Shown here: one piece after another, positions 8,629-14,037 of the stretch
Layout of the letters: each line of letters opens with the position of its first letter
Numbering within the stretch: the stretch's first letter is position 1
Source of the DNA: Pseudomonadota bacterium
GTDB lineage: Bacteria; Pseudomonadota; Gammaproteobacteria; Xanthomonadales; Rhodanobacteraceae
DNA length: 14,037 bases
NCBI GenBank assembly: GCA_021777635.1
Contig: JAJYDI010000036.1
Location: forward strand, 1 to 14,037
Direction: 5' to 3'
Program-made: the position numbers and the translations under genes
Notes under the pieces: model-generated
Told to the model about the DNA's origin: nothing
Databases searched by the model: none
The model's input: only the letters and a program-made list of their open reading frames with translations

Positions 8629-8656
8629 GGGCGCCGGCACGGCGCCCTGCATTTTT
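8629..8656 (+). terminator. Intrinsic terminator-like hairpin with T-run ahead of ppiD
   Basis: GGGCGCC (8629-8635) and GGCGCCC (8641-8647) form a perfect 7-bp stem with a 5-nt loop, followed after TGCA by five T (8652-8656). It could end a read-through transcript from the symporter operon, end a small RNA, or act as an attenuator in the ppiD leader. It lies about 100 nt before the ppiD start. Confidence 0.5.
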
Positions 8657-8758
8657 GTGGGGTTCGCGTGCCGAAGCAGCTTCCCCACGCTGTTGCGACG
8701 TCGCGCCATGGCATGCGCGGTGGCGCGGGTCAGGTCGGTTCGGTCTCGGATATCAAGC

Positions 8759-10666
8759 ATGCTCACCCTGTTACGCGACAAGCTCTCCGGTTGGTTCGCC
8801 AAGATCCTGTTCGGGATTCTGATTTTCGTATTTGCGTTCTTCGGCATCGAAGGTTACTTCGTGGCTAGCCACGCGACCTGGGTGGCCAAGGTCGGCGATC
8901 ACCAGATCGGCAGCCAGGCATTCCAGGACGCTCTCAACAAAGCACGCGAGCAGCAGCTGCAGAACAATCCGCAGATCGATCCGAAGGCGCTGGATGGGCA
9001 GCGCTTCAAGAACGATGTGCTGGAAGGATTGATTCAGCGCCAATTGCTGATCGACCTGGCGCAACGTTCGGGCATCGTCGTGACCGACGCGCAGTTGCGT
9101 GATGCGATCGCGCACGTCCCCGCGTTTCAGTCCAACGGTGCGTTCGATCCGACTGCCTACACCGCCGTGCTGGCCGGCGCCGGGCTGACGCCGGAGACCT
9201 TCCAGGACATGGAGCGCAATGACCTGACCGTACAGGTGTTGCCGCAGGCGCTCTCGGACGGCAGCATCGTGACGCCGCAGCAGATCGACGGTTATCTGCG
9301 GCTGATCGGGCAGACACGCGATTTCAGCTACGTGGATTTACCGGTGCCACAGCCCGTCGACAGCACGGTCACGCCGACGCAGATCGCGGATTACTACAAG
9401 GCACACGCCGACGCGTACATGAGCCCGGAACAGGTTGCCGTGCAGTATGTCGACCTCAGCACCGACAGCATGCCGGCGCCGGCAGCACCCAGTGACGAGG
9501 CCTTGCGCAAGCTCTACGCGCAAAACGAATCGCGCTTCGTGGTGCCCGGTCAATACGATGTGGCGCATATCCTGATCAGTGTGCCCAAGAACGCCACTGT
9601 CGCGCAGAAATCAGCGGCGCTGGCGCAGGCGCAGAAGATCGACGCCCTGGCCGCAGCGCCTGGTGCCAACTTCGCGGCGCTGGCCAAGCAGTACTCCGAT
9701 GATCTGGGTTCCAAGAACCAGGGTGGCGATCTGGGTTGGCTGGGACTGGGCGATACCGATCCGGCTTTTCAGGCTGCCATGGTTGCGCTGAAGCCCGGGC
9801 AGATCTCCAAGCCGGTGCTGACCGGCGACGGTTATCACATCATCAAGCTGCTGGCCGCGCGTGCCGGCTCCACCAAGCCCTTCGATCAAGTCAAGGATGT
9901 GCTTGCCAGCGAATACCAAAAGGACGCGCGCGACAAGGAATACAGTCGCATCGCCGGCAAACTGATCGACGCCATCGACTCCAATCCCGGCTCTCTTGCC
10001 GCCGCCGCACAGGCGCTAGGCATTCCGGTGCGTACCAGCCCCTTGTTCTCGCGTGCCGGCGGCAGTGGCCTGTTTGCTGATTCCAAGATCGTGCAGGCGG
10101 CGTTCTCTTCGCAGGTGCTCAAGGACAACAACACCTCCGATCCCATCAACTTGTCGCCGCAGCACATGGTGCTGGTGCATCTGGCGCGGCATGTACCGGC
10201 GCAGCCACTGCCGCTGGCACAGGTTGCCGGCACGATTCAATCCGCGATCCTGGCGCAGCGCGTGGCGACCGCTGCCAGCCAACAGGCCGACGCCCTGCTG
10301 GCGAAACTGAAAGCAGGCAGCAGCCTGGATGCGCTGGCGAAGAGCGTTGGGGGCAACGTCAAGACCATCGCCGCCGCCACACCGGGCACGCAGGGTGTCG
10401 ATCCCGCACTGCTCAGTGCGGTGTTCAAGCTGCCGGCGCCGGCGCCAAAACAGCGCGAGCGCTCGGCGGTGAGCCTGGGCCAGGGTCGCTATGCCCTGGT
10501 CGAGGTGACGGCGGTGCATCCGGGGGATCCGAGCAAGCTGCCGGCCGAGCAGCGCGCGTTTCTCACAACGCAGATCGGCCAGATGCAGGACGCCGCTACG
10601 ACGCAGGCTTTCCTGGACGCGCTGCGTCGTGCCACCACGGTGCAGACCGCGCCTGATCGTATGTGA
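8759..10666 (+). CDS. ppiD: Peptidyl-prolyl isomerase D-like periplasmic folding chaperone
   Basis: A 635-residue protein with a cytoplasmic N-terminus, one membrane helix (about residues 13-33, KILFGILIFVFAFFGIEGYF) and a large periplasmic part: a SurA-like N-terminal chaperone region (about 40-260), a parvulin domain (about 263-370) and a C-terminal region. PpiD works at the Sec translocon exit on newly exported proteins. Parvulin features seen: VAHILIS with H270, GGDLGWLG, DPAF, M341, LKPGQIS and GYHIIKL with H360. E. coli PpiD (623 residues) is reported inactive as an isomerase, whereas these residues resemble active parvulins. The ATG at 8759 gives the standard start MLTLLRDKLSGW; GGA stands 8 nt upstream, a weak ribosome site. 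The gene stands alone between a hairpin leader and the bidirectional terminator. Its usual neighbour hupB is absent. Confidence 0.93.
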   Translation: MLTLLRDKLSGWFAKILFGILIFVFAFFGIEGYFVASHATWVAKVGDHQIGSQAFQDALNKAREQQLQNNPQIDPKALDGQRFKNDVLEGLIQRQLLIDLAQRSGIVVTDAQLRDAIAHVPAFQSNGAFDPTAYTAVLAGAGLTPETFQDMERNDLTVQVLPQALSDGSIVTPQQIDGYLRLIGQTRDFSYVDLPVPQPVDSTVTPTQIADYYKAHADAYMSPEQVAVQYVDLSTDSMPAPAAPSDEALRKLYAQNESRFVVPGQYDVAHILISVPKNATVAQKSAALAQAQKIDALAAAPGANFAALAKQYSDDLGSKNQGGDLGWLGLGDTDPAFQAAMVALKPGQISKPVLTGDGYHIIKLLAARAGSTKPFDQVKDVLASEYQKDARDKEYSRIAGKLIDAIDSNPGSLAAAAQALGIPVRTSPLFSRAGGSGLFADSKIVQAAFSSQVLKDNNTSDPINLSPQHMVLVHLARHVPAQPLPLAQVAGTIQSAILAQRVATAASQQADALLAKLKAGSSLDALAKSVGGNVKTIAAATPGTQGVDPALLSAVFKLPAPAPKQRERSAVSLGQGRYALVEVTAVHPGDPSKLPAEQRAFLTTQIGQMQDAATTQAFLDALRRATTVQTAPDRM

Positions 10667-10681
10667 AGCGTACCGACGACA

Positions 10682-10718
10682 CGCATGAAAAACCCCGCGC
10701 TGCGGGGTTTTTCATGCG
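10682..10718. terminator. Bidirectional intrinsic terminator between ppiD and fabI
   Basis: A perfect 17-bp inverted repeat with a GCT loop: a CCCCGC/GCGGGG core flanked by five A on one side and five T on the other. It starts 16 nt after the ppiD stop and ends 17 nt beyond the fabI stop, so it serves both convergent genes. Confidence 0.95.
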
Positions 10719-10734
10719 CATTGCACTATCACGC

Positions 10735-11517
10735 CTAGATGCCGGCCATGCCCAGGATATTGAAGCCGGCATCGACGAAGGTCACTTCTCCGGTGATGCC
10801 CGAGGCCAGATCCGAGCACAGGAATGCTCCGGCGTTGCCCACCTCTTCGATGCTGACCCCGCGCCGCAGTGGCGCATTGTGCTCGACATGATCGAGCATG
10901 CGGCGCAGACCGCTGACACCGGAAGCGGCCAGTGTCTTGATCGGTCCGGCCGAGATCGCATTGACGCGGGTGCCTTCGGGACCAAGGTTGTAGGCCAGAT
11001 AGCGCACGTTGGCCTCGAGGCTGGCCTTGGCCAGGCCCATTACGTTGTATGAGGCCAACGCGCGCTGCGCGCCCAGATACGTCAGGGTCAGGATGGCACC
11101 CTTGCGTCCGCGCATCAGCGGCCGCGCGGCCTTGGCCAGTGCCGCCAGGCTGTAGCTCGAGATGTCATGAGCGATGCGGAATCCTTCACGGGTCAGGCCG
11201 TCGAGAAACTCGCCCTCCAGTGCCTCGCGCGGAGCGAAGCCGATTGAGTGCACCAAGATATCCAATCCATCCCAGTGCTGGCCGAGCGCGGCGAACAGGG
11301 CCTCGATCTGTGCATCGTCCGCGACGTCACAGGGCAACACGATGCTGGAACCGAAGTTTTTGGCGGCTTCGTCGACGCGGTCCTTGAGTTTGTCGTTGAC
11401 GTAGGTAAACGCCAACTGTGCACCTTCGCGGTGCATGGCTGCGGCGATGCCCCACGCGATCGAGCGATGGTTCAGTACGCCGGTGATCAGCGCGCGCCTG
11501 CCTTGCAGAAAACCCAT
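10735..11517 (-). CDS. fabI: Enoyl-[acyl-carrier-protein] reductase (NADH), FabI
   Basis: A 260-residue cytoplasmic enzyme that reduces the enoyl-ACP double bond in the last step of each fatty-acid elongation cycle. It is a short-chain dehydrogenase fold: cofactor-binding [15 protein letters not shown] at about 11-25, HSIGFAPR with G93, and catalytic Y147 and Y157 with K164 ([21 protein letters not shown] region), matching the FabI-specific Tyr-x6-Lys. The substrate-loop region reads [16 protein letters not shown]. The position equivalent to Phe203 of E. coli FabI appears to be Leu204. The length is normal. GGGAGGAG directly before the ATG is a strong ribosome site. The gene is followed by a bidirectional terminator shared with ppiD. 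It lies 99 bp after the mltD-like gene on the same strand, but a -10-like box in the gap suggests its own promoter. Confidence 0.96.
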   Translation of the reverse strand: MGFLQGRRALITGVLNHRSIAWGIAAAMHREGAQLAFTYVNDKLKDRVDEAAKNFGSSIVLPCDVADDAQIEALFAALGQHWDGLDILVHSIGFAPREALEGEFLDGLTREGFRIAHDISSYSLAALAKAARPLMRGRKGAILTLTYLGAQRALASYNVMGLAKASLEANVRYLAYNLGPEGTRVNAISAGPIKTLAASGVSGLRRMLDHVEHNAPLRRGVSIEEVGNAGAFLCSDLASGITGEVTFVDAGFNILGMAGI

Positions 11518-11558
11518 GTCTCCTCCCGATGATCGGCACGCTGCGCGTGCGGCGCGTC

Positions 11559-11564
11559 AGTGTA
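11559..11564 (-). promoter_or_regulatory. Candidate -10 box (TACACT) for fabI
   Basis: The - strand CTACACTGAC (11565-11556) is identical over 10 bp to the box upstream of crbS. It lies 41 nt before the fabI ATG. No convincing -35 hexamer is present. Confidence 0.4.
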
Positions 11565-11567
11565 GCG

Positions 11568-11599
11568 CCAGCCCGCGCACATTCGCGCGTGTGGGCTGG
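11568..11599 (-). terminator. Stem-loop in the mltD-fabI gap
   Basis: CCAGCCC (11568-11574) and GGGCTGG (11593-11599) are complementary, with further GCGC pairing inside after a small bulge on the - strand RNA. It lies 18 nt after the mltD-like stop, without a T-run. It may be a weak terminator or processing site separating the transglycosylase from fabI. Confidence 0.3.
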
Positions 11600-11616
11600 G
11601 GGGAGTCGCGGCACGC

Positions 11617-12975
11617 TCAGCCTGGCGTCCTCAAATACAGCCGCTGGCCGACGCGCAGCATGCTGCCGTGCAGATGGTTCCAGGTGCGCAGATCTTGCAC
11701 CGATACGCCGTATCGCCGTGCCAGCGACCACAGATTCTCGCCAGCCTGCACGACATGCCAGGCCGGTGCGAAGTGATCAGCCGCCACGCTCTGCAGCTGA
11801 TGCCGTCGCGTGCCCGCCGGCAGCCAGAGGATCTGGCCCGGATGCAGCGGTGTATCGGGCCGTACGTCGTTGCCGCGCGCCAGTGCCGTCCGATCGGTAT
11901 CGGAGTCCGTCGCCAGCAGTTTGTCCAGCGTCACGGTGGTGCGTAATCGGAACGGGCGCAGCGTGCGCCACTGGCTAGGAGTCAGCATTGCGTAGCGCCG
12001 CAGGAAGCGCTGGTGTGCGGCGCGCGGCAGCAGCAGATGCAGTGGCGCATCCGCGGGCATGCGCCCATCAAGATATCCGGCATTCACTGCGCGCAACTGA
12101 CTCAGCGGCACATCGGCCAGTCGCGCGGCCAGAGCGGGCGCGATCGGTGCATCGAAGCGTGCCAGCCAGAGCGCCGCAGGTGGGACGGCGGGTGGCAGCG
12201 TGACATCGAAACGGGCCGGATCGCGAAACACACACGCGTACGCCATGAGGTCGAGCAGGTAGCCGCGCGCGGTGGCGCCGACCGGCCAGTCCGGCAGCGC
12301 CGGCGTGGGCGGCGGCTGGCCACGCTGGTCGTACAAGCGCCTGATGCCCCACTCGCCGCGGTTGAATGCCCACACCACCAGCCGCCAGTCATGCAGGTCA
12401 TGGCCATAACGTGCCAGCATGCGGGTGGCGCGCAGGCTCGCGATCCATGGATCGCGGCGGCCATCGTAACCGGCGAGGATGGGCATGCCGGCAGCGAGGG
12501 CGGTGCCGCGGTCGAACTGCCACAGCCCCGCATAACCGCCAGGGCCGATGGCATCGGGCCTATAAGTGCTCTCGATGAGCGGCAGCAGGGTGAAATCGCT
12601 GGGAATGCCCGCGGCTTCGACTGTGTCTTGCACCAGGGCCATCAAAGGACGTACTGCGGCCAGCATCTGCTCGAAATTTTGCGGGTCGGCGACCAGGCTG
12701 CGCGCCGTGGGAACGATACGCGGATCAGCATCGCAGCCCGGCAATGCCAAGCCGTCACGGATGCGCCGCCAGAGGTCACGCGGTGGCGCCGCCGGGATCA
12801 CCGGTGCCGCCGACGCCACTGATGTCGCCGACGCCGAACCGGTGACTCCGGCCGGCCGGGCCTGCGCCACCACCGGTACGCGCATGCTTGCCGGCGCGCG
12901 CGGCGGCGCAGCGACGCAGGCGGATAGCAGTGCTGCCACCAGCGCGACGGCGCAGACGCGCGACGCAGGCGTCAT
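11617..12975 (-). CDS. mltD: MltD-like membrane-bound lytic murein transglycosylase, LysM lipoprotein
   Basis: A 452-residue predicted outer-membrane lipoprotein that cleaves peptidoglycan glycan strands to 1,6-anhydro ends. Signal peptide with lipobox LSAC, lipidated Cys20, not followed by Asp, which favours the outer membrane. A low-complexity Ala/Pro/Val linker runs to about 65. The SLT (goose-lysozyme-like) domain is at about 115-220: LLPLIESTYRP with presumed catalytic E135, then GGYAGLWQF, GYDGRRDPWIAS and VVWAFNRGEWGI. A degenerate LysM-like stretch (about 346-387) precedes one clear C-terminal LysM at 406-449 (WHVVQAGENLWSLARRYGVS). The start at 12975 is set by the lipoprotein signal and by ATGA overlap with the gloB stop; the longer open frame lacks a signal. 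FNRGE replaces the more usual YNSGE. The symbol is by domain order; a different SLT/LysM family member remains possible. Confidence 0.88.
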   Translation of the reverse strand: MTPASRVCAVALVAALLSACVAAPPRAPASMRVPVVAQARPAGVTGSASATSVASAAPVIPAAPPRDLWRRIRDGLALPGCDADPRIVPTARSLVADPQNFEQMLAAVRPLMALVQDTVEAAGIPSDFTLLPLIESTYRPDAIGPGGYAGLWQFDRGTALAAGMPILAGYDGRRDPWIASLRATRMLARYGHDLHDWRLVVWAFNRGEWGIRRLYDQRGQPPPTPALPDWPVGATARGYLLDLMAYACVFRDPARFDVTLPPAVPPAALWLARFDAPIAPALAARLADVPLSQLRAVNAGYLDGRMPADAPLHLLLPRAAHQRFLRRYAMLTPSQWRTLRPFRLRTTVTLDKLLATDSDTDRTALARGNDVRPDTPLHPGQILWLPAGTRRHQLQSVAADHFAPAWHVVQAGENLWSLARRYGVSVQDLRTWNHLHGSMLRVGQRLYLRTPG

Positions 12976-13736
12976 GCGCGAAATGCGTCCTTGGCCGTGC
13001 GCAAGGCGCCGAGACAGGCCGCCGCCGTCCTGGCGTGACCTGCACGAGCGCACCAGGCGCGAACCGCGGGGGCCTCCCAGCGCAGGAATGGATTGCTGGC
13101 CTGTTCGGAGTGCAGCGCCACCGGCAGTGTCGGCAGGCCGCGCGCCCGCAGCGCACGCGCCTCCGACCAGCGTGCCTGCAGGGCGGGGTTATCCGGTTCG
13201 ACGCGCTGCGCGAAGGCGGCGTTGGCCAGGGTGTACTCATGCGCGGGGCACAGCTGCGTATCGGGCGGCAGCGCCGTCACCCGGCGCATGCTCAGCAGCA
13301 GATCGTCGGCTGTGCCTTCGAACAGGCGGCCGCAGCCCAGGCTGAACAGCGCATCGCCGCAGAACAACCAGGGCGCCAGGTGATAGGCGACGTGACTGCG
13401 AGTATGGCCGGGCAGGGCGAGTACCTCGCCTCGCAGCGCCGGTGCATCGATGCGCAGCGCATCGCCATGTACTACGCGGCGCCACGGTCCCGGGATGCGC
13501 GCGTCATCGGGCGCGTAGACCACCGGCTGGTGGCGCGAAACCAGTGCGGCCAGGCCGCCGATGTGATCGCGATGGTGGTGGGTGATCAGGATCGTGCGCA
13601 GGCGCAGTCCATGCGCATCCAGCGTCGCTTGCACCGGCGCGGTGTCGCCGGGATCGACCACCAGCGCCGCACCGGCGTCGTCGCTCAACATCCAGACGTA
13701 GTTGTCGGTAAAGGCCGGAACGGCGTGCAGTTGCAT
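12972..13736 (-). CDS. gloB: Hydroxyacylglutathione hydrolase (glyoxalase II)
   Basis: A 254-residue cytoplasmic metallo-beta-lactamase-fold enzyme that hydrolyses S-lactoylglutathione to D-lactate and glutathione, the second step of methylglyoxal detoxification. Metal ligands are all visible: THHHRDH (H53, H55, D57, H58), LPGHT (H111), CGDALF (D128) and PAHEYT (H166). The C-terminal NPFLRW and basic residues fit the glutathione-binding helical domain. The ATG at 13736 gives MQLHAVPAFTDNYVW, the standard family start. A TTG at 13778 would add 14 residues with no family match, and no strong ribosome site is seen before either. The stop overlaps the mltD-like start by 4 nt, so the two are translationally coupled, an arrangement common in gammaproteobacteria. 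Confidence 0.95.
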   Translation of the reverse strand: MQLHAVPAFTDNYVWMLSDDAGAALVVDPGDTAPVQATLDAHGLRLRTILITHHHRDHIGGLAALVSRHQPVVYAPDDARIPGPWRRVVHGDALRIDAPALRGEVLALPGHTRSHVAYHLAPWLFCGDALFSLGCGRLFEGTADDLLLSMRRVTALPPDTQLCPAHEYTLANAAFAQRVEPDNPALQARWSEARALRARGLPTLPVALHSEQASNPFLRWEAPAVRAWCARAGHARTAAACLGALRTAKDAFRA

Positions 13737-13941
13737 GTAGCGGACATGGAGGCAACGCCGCAGGGGCAGGGCGCTCAATCATGGCATCGATCGTGCCGCG
13801 CTTGCAGCCCCGGCCCGAGGGGAGTGGGCGCTGGCGCACGGTTGCCGCCCGCGATGCTGGTCACACGCTGCCTGCATCTTTCGGATTGCAGGACATCATG
13901 ATGCGGCGCGGCCGTAATGATGCGGTGTGTCCAAAACGGAA
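13737..13941. other. Non-coding region upstream of gloB
   Basis: No convincing gene is seen. An 80-codon + strand open frame crosses the whole stretch, including the hairpin, but is arginine-rich with no recognisable motif. The methyltransferase often found divergent from gloB is not here. The gloB promoter presumably lies in this region, but no clear -35/-10 pair was found. Confidence 0.5.
13898..13925. repeat. Short direct repeat ATGATGCGG x2 upstream of gloB
   Basis: ATGATGCGG occurs at 13898-13906 and again at 13917-13925, 19 bp apart, about 160-190 bp upstream of gloB. Spacing near two helical turns would suit tandem regulator half-sites, but this is a 9-bp repeat and could be chance. 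Confidence 0.3.
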
Positions 13942-13971
13942 TCGGGCCGTGCGCCCCCGCGCACGGCCCGA
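13942..13971 (-). terminator. GC-rich hairpin, probable terminator of an upstream gene on the - strand
   Basis: A perfect 13-bp stem with a CCCC (GGGG on the - strand) 4-nt loop: TCGGGCCGTGCGC at 13942-13954 pairs with its complement at 13959-13971. On the - strand it is followed by ATTCCGTTTTGG, a broken T-run. It lies 4 nt after a TGA that ends an open frame entering from the right edge. Confidence 0.6.
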
Positions 13972-13975
13972 CATG

Positions 13976-14037
13976 TCACGCTGCGATGAGCATCCTGCTT
14001 GCCGCATCCCGCAGCGCTCGTAGGTGACCGAGGCCAG
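13976..14037 (-). CDS. Possible C-terminal end of an unidentified protein; partial
   Basis: The - strand frame is open from the window edge and ends at TGA (13978-13976), encoding about 19 residues ending ...RMLIAA. It is too short to identify. The only support is its position immediately before the hairpin at 13942-13971. It could equally be a chance open frame. Confidence 0.3.
   Translation of the reverse strand, partial: GLGHLRALRDAASRMLIAA

Larger units (their letters stand above)
8403..8758. other. 356-bp non-coding region between mctP-like gene and ppiD
   Basis: No credible protein gene or tRNA was found here. It holds two hairpins specific to + strand RNA or carrying a + strand T-run, a -10-like box and the ppiD leader. 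In many gammaproteobacteria hupB and tRNA genes stand before ppiD; neither is present here. Three in-frame ATGs upstream of the chosen ppiD start (the first at 8591) would only add arginine-rich sequence without family resemblance. Confidence 0.6.

Noticed and set aside
8591..8758. N-terminal extension of ppiD
   Set aside because: It would run through a T-run hairpin and adds arginine-rich sequence; the family starts with a short basic segment before the membrane helix, as given by the ATG at 8759.
8403..8758. A tRNA gene before ppiD, as in some relatives
   Set aside because: No cloverleaf with a TTCGA-type T-arm and matching acceptor stem could be built; the only GGTTCG occurrences lack the rest.
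12888..13901. A 337-codon + strand frame across gloB
   Set aside because: gloB on the - strand has every metal ligand; the + frame has none and is compositionally a shadow.
13781..14023. An 80-codon + strand frame at the right edge
   Set aside because: It is arginine-rich, crosses the perfect hairpin and resembles no known gene beside gloB.

Overview
The window is GC-rich, densely packed bacterial chromosome with classical gammaproteobacterial housekeeping genes (ppiD, fabI, an MltD-like lytic transglycosylase, gloB). The gene content, the -10 boxes of the TACACT/TAAACT type and the N-terminus of PpiD suggest the order Xanthomonadales (Rhodanobacteraceae or Lysobacteraceae-like). That placement is inference from protein style, not a database result. 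No insertion sequence, phage gene, CRISPR array, tRNA or rRNA was recognised.

Left half (1-8402): a small-carboxylate, most likely acetate, utilisation locus. It opens with the 3' end of acs (acetyl-CoA synthetase), whose stop overlaps the start of a NarL/FixJ response regulator (CrbR/ErdR-like). Convergent to it, and overlapping it by 37 bp at the 3' ends, is a 1181-residue hybrid sensor kinase whose N-terminal half is a sodium:solute-symporter domain followed by STAC, PAS, HisKA, HATPase and receiver domains (CrbS/MxtR-like). Divergent from the kinase is a three-gene set on the + strand: a DcaP-type outer-membrane porin with an N-terminal coiled coil, a 72-residue DUF3311 membrane protein and an MctP-like SSS-family monocarboxylate symporter. 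Read together, the substrate would cross the outer membrane through the porin, cross the inner membrane through the DUF3311/MctP pair, and be activated to acetyl-CoA by Acs, while CrbS/CrbR set expression. The CrbS/R-acs link is established in Vibrio and Pseudomonas. The extension to this porin and transporter set is inference from gene order.

Middle (8403-10718): a 356-bp non-coding stretch holds two + strand hairpins, one followed by a T-run, and a -10-like box. Then comes ppiD, a membrane-anchored periplasmic chaperone whose parvulin domain keeps residues that the inactive E. coli PpiD domain lacks. A perfect 17-bp inverted repeat with A/T-runs forms a bidirectional terminator between ppiD and the convergent fabI.

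Right part (10735-14037): all recognised genes are on the - strand. gloB (glyoxalase II) overlaps the start of an MltD-like LysM lipoprotein by ATGA, and this pair is followed by fabI with its own promoter-like box. A GC-rich hairpin at 13942-13971 lies just after what may be the last codons of an unidentified gene entering from the right edge.
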